From contig DATAFF010000096.1 of assembly GCA_036257595.1 (NCBI GenBank), positions 1 through 31,785 of the forward strand: a stretch of 31,785 bases of DNA, read 5' to 3'. A program made the translations under genes and the position numbers. The notes under the pieces were generated by a model. The model was not told where the DNA came from. It did not search any database and saw only the letters and a program-made list of their open reading frames with translations. Below, piece by piece: positions 16,326-23,404 of this stretch. Source of the DNA: DATAFF01 sp036257595. GTDB taxonomy: Bacteria > Pseudomonadota > Alphaproteobacteria > Rhizobiales > Aestuariivirgaceae. The number at the start of each line of letters is the position of its first letter. The stretch's first letter is position 1.

Positions 16326-16380
16326 GGCAGAGGTGGCCCGGTCCGACAGCGGGCCAACCTCTGCCGCTCCGCTTGCGGAG
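16326..16380. terminator. Tandem strong hairpins between the CAP and carbonic anhydrase genes
   Basis: First hairpin: GGCAGAGGT-GGCCCG (16326-16340) pairs with CGGGCC-A-ACCTCTGCC (16350-16365). That is 15 base pairs with a single bulged A and a 9-base loop. Second hairpin: CTCCGC (16367-16372) pairs with GCGGAG (16375-16380). Both lie directly downstream of the carbonic anhydrase stop (16382, minus strand). They could be a factor-dependent terminator, since neither is followed by a U-run, or an RNA-stabilising structure. Confidence 0.55.
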
Positions 16381-16381
16381 G

Positions 16382-17131
16382 CTATTGCAGGATCTCAACC
16401 TTACCCGTGTCGAGCTGGTAGACGCCGCCGATGACGCGAACCTTGCCGTCGGCGACGAATTTGCTGACGATCGGCGTTGCATTCTTCAACCGTTCGACAT
16501 TCAGCAGCACATTCTGCTTTATCGTATTGTCGAGGGTGTTGCCCGCTTGACCGCTTGCCGCTTTTACCGCCGGCGTGAGCGCCGTCACGAGCGCCGGCAG
16601 ATGGCCCGGCAGGGTCGTCCCGTCCCCGACCGACTTGACCGCCGCATCGACGGCGCCGCAGGCCTGGTGGCCGAGGACCATCAACAGCGGCGTTGCCAGG
16701 ATCTGAACGGCGTATTCGAAGCTCGCAAGGCCATCGTCATTGAGGAAATTGCCGGCGACACGGCAGACGAACAGATCGCCGCGGCCGGCATCGAAAGCAT
16801 ATTCCGGCGCAATTCGTGAATCGGCACAGCTCAGAATGCCGGCATAAGGGTTCTGTCCGGTGGTCAGCGCCTCGCGCTCGTTCAGGAAATCATGGCGCCG
16901 TGCGACACCCTGCACATAGCGCTGATTGCCCTCCATCAGGCGATCGAATGCCTGGTCCGGCGAGAGGACGTTCTCCGGCTTGGGCGGCGCGCTCTGGGCA
17001 AGAACGACGGAAGGCGCGGCAATGGTGGTGAGCGCGACCCCCGCGGCTTGGAGCAGCAGGCGGCGCGACGGGGCGTGGGCTTTGCTTTCGCATCGGGTGC
17101 ACATGGCCGGCGAGGACATCGTGAAATTCAC
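16382..17131 (-). CDS. Periplasmic beta-class carbonic anhydrase
   Basis: This 249-residue enzyme interconverts CO2 and bicarbonate with zinc. The beta-class motifs are SCADSR (Cys102, Asp104, Arg106), CRVAGN (123-128) and LGHQACGAV (His155, Cys158), giving the Cys-His-Cys zinc site and the Asp-Arg dyad. The N-terminus has a twin-arginine-like signal (SRRLLLQAAGVALTTIAAPS, residues 22-41), so it is probably exported folded to the periplasm, unlike the cytoplasmic enzymes. Such Tat-exported beta-CAs are known in rhizobia and pseudomonads. The start is a GTG with no clear SD. ATGs at 17119 and 17104 are alternatives and still precede the signal. It ends beside the tandem hairpins; the DUF6496 gene upstream is 57 bp away on the same strand. 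Confidence 0.85.
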   Translation of the reverse strand: MNFTMSSPAMCTRCESKAHAPSRRLLLQAAGVALTTIAAPSVVLAQSAPPKPENVLSPDQAFDRLMEGNQRYVQGVARRHDFLNEREALTTGQNPYAGILSCADSRIAPEYAFDAGRGDLFVCRVAGNFLNDDGLASFEYAVQILATPLLMVLGHQACGAVDAAVKSVGDGTTLPGHLPALVTALTPAVKAASGQAGNTLDNTIKQNVLLNVERLKNATPIVSKFVADGKVRVIGGVYQLDTGKVEILQ

Positions 17132-17188
17132 GCACAGTCAACGACAGCGGTGCAGCGTGGTAAATCACGCCAATTGTAGCTGAACTCT

Positions 17189-17368
17189 TCAGCTTGCCTT
17201 CTTCTTCGGGACCTTCTTGCCCTTCTTGCGGGCTTCCGACAAGCCGATGGCGACCGCCTGCTTCTTGCTGGTCACCTTCTTGCCGCTGCCGCTGCGGAGA
17301 GTTCCCTTCTTGCGCTTGTGCATCGCGCCCTTCACGTCTTTGGAGGCGCTGCGGGAATATTTCGGCAT
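17189..17368 (-). CDS. DUF6496 lysine-rich small protein (59 aa)
   Basis: A 59-residue, very basic protein: MPKYSRSASKDVKGAMHKRK, then GTLRSGSGKKVTSKKQAVAI, then GLSEARKKGKKVPKKKAS. This is the full-length pattern of DUF6496, small Lys-rich proteins common in alphaproteobacteria. The charge suggests binding to DNA or RNA, but no function is established. The ATG has GGAG eight bases upstream. It is below the usual 60-codon reporting limit. Upstream, GGAAC (17421-17425, minus strand) is followed after 17 bases by CGAT. This is near the EcfG general-stress promoter (GGAAC-N16/17-CGTT), with one mismatch in the second box, so stress control is only suggested. Confidence 0.85.
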   Translation of the reverse strand: MPKYSRSASKDVKGAMHKRKKGTLRSGSGKKVTSKKQAVAIGLSEARKKGKKVPKKKAS

Positions 17369-17425
17369 GATTCAACTCCGAGATTTGATCTCTCGTTAAA
17401 TCGCGTCAGCAGGCGGAAAAGTTCC

Positions 17426-17468
17426 AAAAAAGAAGCCTCGTAGGTGTTGTCCTACGAGGCTCTTTTTC
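17426..17468 (-). terminator. Intrinsic terminator, usable from both strands
   Basis: A perfect 10-bp stem GCCTCGTAGG/CCTACGAGGC (17435-17444 and 17451-17460) with loop TGTTGT. It is flanked by an A-run on the left and TCTTTTTC on the right, so each strand reads a stem followed by U residues. It lies downstream of the sulfatase stop (17580) on the minus strand and most likely ends that operon. It also insulates the DUF6496 gene. Confidence 0.85.
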
Positions 17469-17579
17469 GACGGTCGATGTCAGCCCGAAGGCGACTTTTC
17501 CGTCGGAAACCGTATCCGACAATATAATGACGGTGCCGCAATCTGGTTCCACGAGGCATAGAAAAATCGATCGACCAGC

Positions 17580-19094
17580 CTAGAAGCGGAGGAAATCCCG
17601 CTCCTCGGCCTCGTGCCAATTGCCGCCGCCGCGATAGTACATGCGGGTCGCATCCTCGTAGGGCTGAAAATCCCAGGCCGGCGGGGGGCCGATATTCAGT
17701 GAACGCATGATCAGGTTGCGGCGGCGCTGGCTTCTCAGGATTTCGGCCGTCAGCCGGTCGAAGTCCCAGCGCTGCTGCACATGGCGCCGCAGGGCCCGGA
17801 GCACGTCGGCATGAGCCGGATCGGCGACAAGATTGCGCCGCTCATGAGGATCCTGCTCGATGTCGAACAGAAGTGCGGCGTCGCAGCTGCAATGGACATA
17901 TTTGTAGCGGCCGGAGCGGATCATCAAAGCCGGCTCGGACAGGCCCTCGAAGAACATCTCGCTCGCCACCACCTCCGGCCAATCGGCGGCGGGATTCTCG
18001 AGGAGCGGCAGGAGGCTCTGCCCATCGATCGGCTCGACCAGGGAGGAAGCACAGCCGCTGAGATCGAGGAGGGTCGGCAGGAGGTCGATCAGCGACACAT
18101 TGGCGGCGACGCGCTGCGACCCGGTCATGTCGGGCGTGGCGATGACCAGCGGAATTCGGGTCGAGCGCTCATAGGGCGCCATCTTGTACCATAGGCCACG
18201 CTCGCCAAGCATGTCGCCATGGTCGGCGCAGAGGACGATCGTCGTGCGGTCCTCCTCGCGGATGGTGCGCAGAGTGGCGAGGATGCCGCCGATCAGATCA
18301 TCGATCAGGGAGATGTTGCCGTAATAGGCATGGCGGGCGGTGCGGACGTGCTCCTCGGATATGGCGTATTCGGAGCGATCATAGTGGCGGTAGAGCCAGG
18401 CCTCATAGGGATCGCGCTCGGCGAGCGGGATGTTCGGCACCGTCGGCAGGTCGATGGCTTCGTGGTCGTAGCGGTCCCAATAGCGTTGCGGCGTCACATA
18501 AGGATCGTGCGGATGGGAGAATGAGACGAAAAGGCAGAATGGCCGCCGCTCGGCCTTGCGGGCCCATTGATAGAGCCAGCGGGTCGCCCGTTGTGCCGCC
18601 TCCTCGTCATGGTCCTGCTGAATCGACCGCTCGGCGACCCCGGCCGTCACCACATTCTTCAGTGTATGGTACCATTCGAGTATCACGTCCGGCCGGTCCC
18701 AGTCGCCGTTCCACAGGAAGCCGGAGGGGCAGACATCGGTGGTGAGCCGCCGCTCGAAGCCATGCAGCTGGTCGGGACCGATGAAGTGGCACTTGCCGGA
18801 GAGGCAGGTGTCATAGCCGTTCAGCCGCATGTAATGGCCGATGGTGGGGATGCCGGCCGGGAGCTCCGAGCCGCTGTCATAGACCCCGATGGTCGAGCCG
18901 AGTTGCCCGGTCATCATGGCGGCGCGCGCCGGCACGCACATAGGGCTGTTGGTGTAGGCGTTGTCGAACACCACGCCGCGGCGAGCGATCACGTCGAGAT
19001 GAGGCGCCTCGACCAGGGGATGACCGTAGCAGGGCAGCGCATGCGGCGACAGCTGATCGGCCATCAGAAACAGGATGTTGTTCGCCCGCGTCAT
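17580..19094 (-). CDS. betC: Choline-sulfatase-like sulfatase
   Basis: A 504-residue alkaline-phosphatase-fold sulfatase. The N-terminus ILFLMADQLSPHALPCYGH provides metal ligands. The formylglycine motif is CVPAR (Cys53, Pro55, Arg57) in SPMCVPARAAMMTGQ. Later metal ligands are in LCADHGDMLGERG. The C-terminal tail PPAWDFQPYEDATRMYYRG is the extension typical of choline-sulfatases, which hydrolyse choline-O-sulfate to choline and sulfate. No signal peptide is seen, so it should be cytoplasmic, fitting BetC. The ATG has GAGGA about seven bases upstream. It follows the GNAT gene (24-bp gap) and ends at the intrinsic terminator. betI, betA, betB and a choline importer are absent from the window. 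A related aryl-sulfate substrate cannot be excluded. Confidence 0.75.
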   Translation of the reverse strand: MTRANNILFLMADQLSPHALPCYGHPLVEAPHLDVIARRGVVFDNAYTNSPMCVPARAAMMTGQLGSTIGVYDSGSELPAGIPTIGHYMRLNGYDTCLSGKCHFIGPDQLHGFERRLTTDVCPSGFLWNGDWDRPDVILEWYHTLKNVVTAGVAERSIQQDHDEEAAQRATRWLYQWARKAERRPFCLFVSFSHPHDPYVTPQRYWDRYDHEAIDLPTVPNIPLAERDPYEAWLYRHYDRSEYAISEEHVRTARHAYYGNISLIDDLIGGILATLRTIREEDRTTIVLCADHGDMLGERGLWYKMAPYERSTRIPLVIATPDMTGSQRVAANVSLIDLLPTLLDLSGCASSLVEPIDGQSLLPLLENPAADWPEVVASEMFFEGLSEPALMIRSGRYKYVHCSCDAALLFDIEQDPHERRNLVADPAHADVLRALRRHVQQRWDFDRLTAEILRSQRRRNLIMRSLNIGPPPAWDFQPYEDATRMYYRGGGNWHEAEERDFLRF

Positions 19095-19118
19095 TGTGCT
19101 TCCTCTTGGCTTGCGAGG

Positions 19119-19622
19119 TCAGTCCCGTCCCGCGAGTGCGCGCTGCATCAGCACGCTGTCGACCCAGCGGCCGAATTTGAACCCGACCTGCTCCAATGTC
19201 CCGACATGGCGGAAGCCGAATTTGCGATGGAGCTTGATCGAGGCATGGTTGTCGCTGTCGCCGATCACCGCCACCATCTGCCGCCAGGGCCCCGCCTCGC
19301 AGCGCTCGATGAGCGCGGCGAGCAGCGCGCTGCCGAGGCCTTGGCCGCCGCAGCCTCGAGCGATGTAGACGGAGTCCTCGACAGTGAAGCGATAGGCGCT
19401 GCGGCTGCGATAGGGTCCGGCATAGCTGTAGCCCGCCACGCGCCCGTCGGACTCGGCGATGATGTAAGGAAGGCCGTGGGACAGGACCGCGCGCCAGCGC
19501 TCGGTCAAGTCGCCGGCCGTGGGCGGCTTCTCCTCGAAGCTCGCGTGACCGGTCAAAACGTGGTGGGCATAAATCGCCGCAATCGCGGAAAAATCGCCTT
19601 CCGCCGCATCGCGAATGATCAA
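19119..19622 (-). CDS. GNAT N-acetyltransferase, phosphinothricin acetyltransferase-like
   Basis: This 167-residue enzyme has the GNAT fold and transfers acetyl from acetyl-CoA. It begins MIIRDAAEGDFSAIAAIYAH and has HASFEEKPPT, the pattern of the phosphinothricin/methionine-sulfone acetyltransferase group. The acetyl-CoA motif ARGCGGQGLGSALL is at about 88-101, and DSDNHASIKLHRKFGFRHVG follows. Usual natural roles are detoxification of amino-acid analogues. The start is TTG, immediately after the TAG of the upstream gene (no gap), with no clear SD, so it may be translationally coupled. It is followed after 24 bp by the sulfatase gene. Acceptor substrate is not readable from the sequence. Confidence 0.8.
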   Translation of the reverse strand: MIIRDAAEGDFSAIAAIYAHHVLTGHASFEEKPPTAGDLTERWRAVLSHGLPYIIAESDGRVAGYSYAGPYRSRSAYRFTVEDSVYIARGCGGQGLGSALLAALIERCEAGPWRQMVAVIGDSDNHASIKLHRKFGFRHVGTLEQVGFKFGRWVDSVLMQRALAGRD

Positions 19623-20051
19623 CTAGTGGCCGCTACCGGCTGACCTGCCGCTGCTGGAAGTGCCGCTACGAGAGGTGCCGCCATATCCGCTGTATCCGCG
19701 GCTGCTAAAGCCGCTGCTGTATCCGCCGCTATATCCAGCGCTGGCACGCGCGCCGGGTGCCCTCGCCTTGGCCCTGCCGTCGCCGGTGGCAGTGGCGGTT
19801 GCGGTGCCGGTCGGGTTGCCACTGGTAAAACTCGCCTTGGCGTCGGCAGTGCCGGTCGAAGTCCGGACGGAGGCGCTTGACGAGCTGGTGAAACCGGTTC
19901 CGGTCACGCCGCTCACACTGGTGGTTGCCTTGGCATAGGAACCGCCGCTGCTGGCCGTTGCCGATGTGGTCTGGGCAATGCCTGGACCAGCGGCCCAGAA
20001 ACACGCGCTGAAAGCGATGGCGGTGGCCGCCAAAAGAGCCGATGCTCGCAT
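19623..20051 (-). CDS. Ser/Gly/Thr/Ala-rich secreted protein
   Basis: The 142-residue protein has a signal peptide (MRASALLAATAIAFSACFWAAGPGIAQ). A long low-complexity mature part follows: TTSATASSGGSYAKATTSVS and similar, then a Gly/Ser/Tyr stretch (SGGYSSGFSSRGYSGYGG) near the end. There is one cysteine in the signal region and none in the mature part. Composition suggests an extended, exported, possibly surface-associated protein. I recognise no family. The ATG at 20051, with AGGAG upstream, is chosen over an adjacent TTG. Its stop codon directly precedes the GNAT start. High-GC low-complexity frames can be artefacts, but the signal peptide and SD argue for a real gene. Confidence 0.65.
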   Translation of the reverse strand: MRASALLAATAIAFSACFWAAGPGIAQTTSATASSGGSYAKATTSVSGVTGTGFTSSSSASVRTSTGTADAKASFTSGNPTGTATATATGDGRAKARAPGARASAGYSGGYSSGFSSRGYSGYGGTSRSGTSSSGRSAGSGH

Positions 20052-20191
20052 CAAGCCGTCTCCACTCCTGAATTAACCAACCAATTGATACCATAGCAGT
20101 TCTTCATGATCGGGGCGAGCTTGATCTAGGGCCGATAAAGCGGGAGATGTGTCGGTAACCTTTATGATAACGTCGCGGTTTGGATTGACGC

Positions 20192-20473
20192 ATGACCGAG
20201 AATTATCTCTGCCTTGGGCTTGCTCTCGCGCTGATATTTCTGGTGGCCGCCCTGGCGATCCGCGCTGCCATTCTGAAGGCGGCAAGAACGCCGCGGAGCG
20301 AGTTGCAGCGCGCGCTGAAGCGCAATGGCATCTCGGTCGCCATCTTGGGCAAATCCGACGATGCGCTGTTGTGGACCGAGGCGGCAGGCTATGTCGACGA
20401 CAGGAATGCGGCAGCCGCCGTATCGCATGAAGAGCACCGGATCATCGGCCGCATCAACAAGCTGTTCGATTGA
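20192..20473 (+). CDS. Small single-pass membrane protein (93 aa), unknown function
   Basis: A 93-residue protein with one N-terminal membrane helix (YLCLGLALALIFLVAALAI, about 5-23). A cytoplasm-type soluble part follows, containing RSELQRALKRNG and EEHRIIGRINKLFD. The helix with few flanking charges indicates an anchor rather than a cleaved signal. I recognise no family. The ATG is preceded by a weak GGA. The upstream gap from the Ser/Gly-rich gene (divergent, 140 bp) should hold promoters for both. The next gene in line, DUF3617, starts 109 bp later. Confidence 0.6.
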   Translation: MTENYLCLGLALALIFLVAALAIRAAILKAARTPRSELQRALKRNGISVAILGKSDDALLWTEAAGYVDDRNAAAAVSHEEHRIIGRINKLFD

Positions 20474-20582
20474 GGATGACGGCTTGTCGGATGCTGCACA
20501 AAATCGTGATGCCGGAGCAACTTTCGGAGTGCAGCGAGTGGCCGCTCGCTGCAGGATCGGCGCTTGCGGAAAGGAGGGTGCA

Positions 20583-21044
20583 ATGCGATGGGTCGGCGTT
20601 TTTGTGCTTCTTCTGCTGTCGATTGATGGCGCCATGGCCGGCGGTCGGCCGCTCGAAGCCGGTGCCTATGTGATCCGTCATCGCTTGGAGCTGCCGCATG
20701 TCGAGCGCTGGGCGGTGGAGAAGACCGACACGGCCTGCCTCGCCGGCCTTCCGGTGGCCGGCCGGGCGCATCTGCCGATCCTCAGCGGCAACATGCCGTT
20801 CAAGGGATGCACGATCAGGGCATTGCGCTCGACCACCAAGGTGCTCGAGTACGACATCGTCTGTCCGGGGCGCGGCGCGGCCAAGGCGCATGCCGTCTAC
20901 ACCCTGTCGCATGGCGGCTTCGCGGCACGCATCTTCATGACCATGGGGGCGAAGAACATGACGATGACCGAGGTCCAGCTGGGCCGCCGCGTGGGCACGT
21001 GCGCGGTGGCCAGCAGGGAACTCCGGCCGCCTCGGCTTCGTTGA
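20583..21044 (+). CDS. DUF3617-like secreted protein
   Basis: This 153-residue protein begins with a signal peptide (MRWVGVFVLLLLSIDGAMAG). The mature part shows the DUF3617 pattern: an initial GAYVIRHRLE strand, Cys in TACLAG, then KGCTIRALRS and EYDIVCPG, with later Cys in VGTCAV. Paired cysteines suggest disulfides in the periplasm. Function is unknown. The start is decided by a perfect SD (AAGGAGG) seven bases before the ATG. A longer frame upstream (from 20325) overlaps the previous gene and is not needed. It is followed after 25 bp by another small gene with an equally strong SD, so the run 20583-21371 reads as an operon. Confidence 0.7.
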   Translation: MRWVGVFVLLLLSIDGAMAGGRPLEAGAYVIRHRLELPHVERWAVEKTDTACLAGLPVAGRAHLPILSGNMPFKGCTIRALRSTTKVLEYDIVCPGRGAAKAHAVYTLSHGGFAARIFMTMGAKNMTMTEVQLGRRVGTCAVASRELRPPRLR

Positions 21045-21069
21045 AGGGTTGCACTGCAGGAGGCTCCGC

Positions 21070-21264
21070 ATGGCCATACTCGACCCTGCAAATACCACCG
21101 GCGCTTTGGACAAGGTGCTCGGCGAGCGGGTGGATCGTCCATTCTCAGCAACCCGCATCATTGGTGGGAAGCTGCGCAACCTCTATAATGATGCGGAACA
21201 ACAGGACGTGCGCGGTTTGACCAAACTGCTGCGCGTGCTCGAGGATGAGCGACCGGCCGACTGA
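21070..21264 (+). CDS. Small hypothetical protein (64 aa)
   Basis: A 64-residue soluble protein beginning MAILDPANTTGALDKVLGER and ending KLLRVLEDERPAD. It is short, charged, helical in the second half, and has no cysteine or membrane segment. The start is fixed by AGGAGG six bases before the ATG. A longer frame starting at 21049 is rejected because it would skip this SD. It sits in a close row with the DUF3617 gene and a tiny membrane ORF. I know no family for it. Confidence 0.6.
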   Translation: MAILDPANTTGALDKVLGERVDRPFSATRIIGGKLRNLYNDAEQQDVRGLTKLLRVLEDERPAD

Positions 21265-21275
21265 ACGAGAAAACC

Positions 21276-21371
21276 GTGCGTGACCGGACCAAATGGGGCA
21301 TCCGCTGGAGTGCGCTTGCGCTGTTCGTGCTCGTGCTGGTGCTTGTCTGGATGTTTCGCGGCTATCACTGA
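21276..21371 (+). CDS. Very small membrane peptide (31 aa)
   Basis: A 31-codon frame (GTG start, TGA stop): VRDRTKWGIRWSALALFV, then LVLVLVWMFRGYH. It is a basic N-terminus, one unbroken hydrophobic helix and a short basic tail, as in many real bacterial small membrane proteins. A GAG sits upstream of the GTG. It lies 11 bp after the 64-aa gene. It is too short for common gene finders. No family is recognised and the evidence is only composition and position. Confidence 0.4.
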   Translation: MRDRTKWGIRWSALALFVLVLVLVWMFRGYH

Positions 21372-21378
21372 CCGGCGG

Positions 21379-21912
21379 TCATGAGAACCGGCTGGCGAGC
21401 CACTGGGCGCCGAGCAGCAAAGCGATAATCAGGACACCCAGCAGGAAGACCAGCGCCAGATATTCCTGAGCGATGCTGACGAGCGCCACCATCAACAACA
21501 GCAAGAGCCCGACAACCGCGAACAGCCAGTCGAGGTGGATGCCGGCAAGCAGGCATCCGAGCGCCAGGATCAGAAGCGAGCTCAAGCCGGTGGCGGCCGC
21601 GGTCTGCTCGCCCCTCGCCTGCAGGAAATTGAAATCCAGAATGATGGCGAGCCCGACGCTCAGCCAATGGAGGATCTGCCGCACCACCATGCGGTCGAGG
21701 GCGCGGGCATCGTCCCATGCCGCAATGGTGCACATCACCCCGAAAATCGGCACCAGGGCGAGCCAGTAGGTTCGCGCCCAGGCGGCGTCGGCCAGGGTGA
21801 CGGCCGCTCCAACCATGGCGAGCAGGACCATGGCAATGGCCATCATCTTGGGAAGTTTGCGGCCACCATGATCGGCAGCGCGGTCGACGATTTCTGGATG
21901 TTGCATGCTCAT
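21379..21912 (-). CDS. Five-helix inner-membrane protein, unknown function
   Basis: A 177-residue membrane protein starting MSMQHPEIVDRAADHGGRKL. Helices are seen around residues 23-40, 47-65, 80-97, 108-130 and 135-172 (GLLLLLMVALVSIAQEYLAL). The N-terminal 20 residues are polar and probably cytoplasmic. GAGG lies seven bases before the ATG. Longer upstream frames exist but contain non-coding-like sequence. It converges on the tiny ORF ending 21371 and is divergent from the gene at 22046. No family is recognised. Confidence 0.6.
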   Translation of the reverse strand: MSMQHPEIVDRAADHGGRKLPKMMAIAMVLLAMVGAAVTLADAAWARTYWLALVPIFGVMCTIAAWDDARALDRMVVRQILHWLSVGLAIILDFNFLQARGEQTAAATGLSSLLILALGCLLAGIHLDWLFAVVGLLLLLMVALVSIAQEYLALVFLLGVLIIALLLGAQWLASRFS

Positions 21913-22045
21913 GGCGCCTCGATCGATTGCGGGACCGGATGCGCCAATAGTGCCGATGGGCCGGCACGGGCGGCAAGATCTTTGTCGAAGGGACATTTCT
22001 TCTCTATTGATAGGCGATCGGCGATCACTGTCAGGAGCAGAGACC

Positions 22046-22333
22046 ATGCATGTCGCCAATCTTCAGCTCGAAGGCCTGTTGATGGCCGTCGCATCGATCA
22101 ACAATGTCCTGGTGCGCAAAGGCGTGCTGTCGGTCGCCGAGATCGACGAAGCATTGGCCAAAGCCGAGAGCGGGCTGATGGCGGACGAGCATGTGGCGGG
22201 CGACATGTCCGCGTCGAACCGGGACGCCGTCTGCTTCCCGATCCGTTGCCTGAGGCTCGCCAATCTCGGCCAGTCGGAGGATAGCATCCAGAGTTTTGCC
22301 GAGCTCGCTCGCGAGGTCGGCCGGCTCAAATAG
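22046..22333 (+). CDS. Small hypothetical protein (95 aa)
   Basis: This 95-residue soluble protein starts MHVANLQLEGLLMAVASINN, continues LVRKGVLSVAEIDEALAKAE and ends FAELAREVGRLK. It is largely helical and without signal or membrane segments. The pattern looks like a small conserved rhizobial family of unknown role, by recall only. The start has AGGAG nine bases upstream. It is 23 bp ahead of the PhzF gene on the same strand, so the two may be co-transcribed. Confidence 0.65.
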   Translation: MHVANLQLEGLLMAVASINNVLVRKGVLSVAEIDEALAKAESGLMADEHVAGDMSASNRDAVCFPIRCLRLANLGQSEDSIQSFAELAREVGRLK

Positions 22334-22356
22334 CGACAGACACCGGAGTCAGGGGC

Positions 22357-23259
22357 ATGGAGCTCGAATTCCACACGCTCGATGTGTTCACCGCGGAGCC
22401 GCTCGGCGGCAATCCGCTGGCCGTGGTGCTCGGCGCCGACGGGCTCGGCGACCGGCTGATGCAACAGGTGGCGCGCGAGTTCAATCTGTCAGAGACGGTG
22501 TTCGTCCTTGACGCGAAGGAGAATGCGCCGGATGCGGTGCCGGTCAGGATCTTCACGCCGCGAAGCGAGATGCCCTTTGCCGGTCACCCGGTGATCGGAA
22601 CAGGCGTGCTGCTGGCCGAGCTTCGCCACAAGGATGGCTGCCCGTTCGAGACCGGGCTGACGCTCGCCACCAAGGCGGGGCCGGTGCCCCTGACCGTCAC
22701 CCGCATAGCCGGCGCCGCGCGGGCGCAATTGACCGCCCCGCGTCTCGCCGTCGGCAAGGAGACCGGCTTCACCGATGCGGCGATCGCTGCGGCGCTCGGG
22801 CTCGCGCCCGCGCAGATCGGCTGCGCCCGTCACCGGCCGCAGGTGCTGGCCGGGGCGGCGCCCATTCTGGCTGTCCCGGTGGCCGACACAGAGGCGCTGG
22901 GCAAGGCCTCGGTGGTGAACGAGGCCTGGCAGCCTGTGAGGACGGCAACGGGCAGCATCGGCGTCTGCGCCTATACCGCGCTTGGCGCGCCTGCCGCTTG
23001 GCGCGTCCGCTTCTTCGCTCCCGACGAAGGGATTGTCGAGGATCCCGCCACCGGGCTGGCGGCGGTGGCGTTCCCGGCGCAGGTCCTGGCCTTCGATGCA
23101 CCGGCCGACGGCACGTTGCGTCTCTCGCTCGAGCAGGGGATCGAGATGGGCCGGCCGAGCTTCATCAACGTCGAGGTCGACATCCGCGCCGGGGCACAGG
23201 TCGCGGTTCGGGTGGCAGGCCAGGCGGTCCGAGTCACGTCCGGAACCCTGCGGATTTGA
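22357..23259 (+). CDS. PhzF-family isomerase
   Basis: A 300-residue cytoplasmic enzyme of the PhzF/diaminopimelate-epimerase fold. The family start MELEFHTLDVFTAEPLGGNP is present, with the catalytic Glu46 in FNLSETVFV and the second-half motif (residues about 214-235) EGIVEDPATGLAAVAF. PhzF isomerises DHHA in phenazine biosynthesis, but the many homologues outside phz clusters have other or unknown substrates. No phenazine genes are present, so a general isomerase label is safer. The ATG has a purine-rich SD (GGAG about ten bases upstream). Downstream follows a 145-bp, hairpin-rich leader to the MFS gene. Confidence 0.85.
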   Translation: MELEFHTLDVFTAEPLGGNPLAVVLGADGLGDRLMQQVAREFNLSETVFVLDAKENAPDAVPVRIFTPRSEMPFAGHPVIGTGVLLAELRHKDGCPFETGLTLATKAGPVPLTVTRIAGAARAQLTAPRLAVGKETGFTDAAIAAALGLAPAQIGCARHRPQVLAGAAPILAVPVADTEALGKASVVNEAWQPVRTATGSIGVCAYTALGAPAAWRVRFFAPDEGIVEDPATGLAAVAFPAQVLAFDAPADGTLRLSLEQGIEMGRPSFINVEVDIRAGAQVAVRVAGQAVRVTSGTLRI

Positions 23260-23312
23260 GCACAGCGGAAATTTACTGTCTGAAACCAATCTCCTAGAGC
23301 GAAAGTTCGGGG

Positions 23313-23371
23313 GAGACAGCACCGTCTCGGATGGTATGCTGGATTCTTCTCAGGCAAATTACTGGCCTGAG
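23313..23371 (+). promoter_or_regulatory. Hairpin-rich leader upstream of the MFS gene
   Basis: Within 145 bp there are two hairpins: GAGAC/GTCTC (23313-23328, 6-base loop) and CTCAGGC/GCCTGAG (23349-23371, 9-base loop). A short CGAA/TTCG pair precedes them (23300-23309). The second stem ends 33 bases before the MFS start. It could be a terminator for phzF or a structured 5-prime leader. I do not recognise a known riboswitch class. Confidence 0.35.
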
Positions 23372-23404
23372 GACAAGAAATGATAAGCCCAGGAGAGCTT
23401 AAGC

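Noticed and set aside
17580..19094. A full betIBA choline cluster
   Set aside because: Only the sulfatase is present. No betA, betB or betI-like gene lies in the window.
22357..23259. A phenazine biosynthesis cluster around phzF
   Set aside because: No other phz genes are present. PhzF homologues are common outside such clusters.
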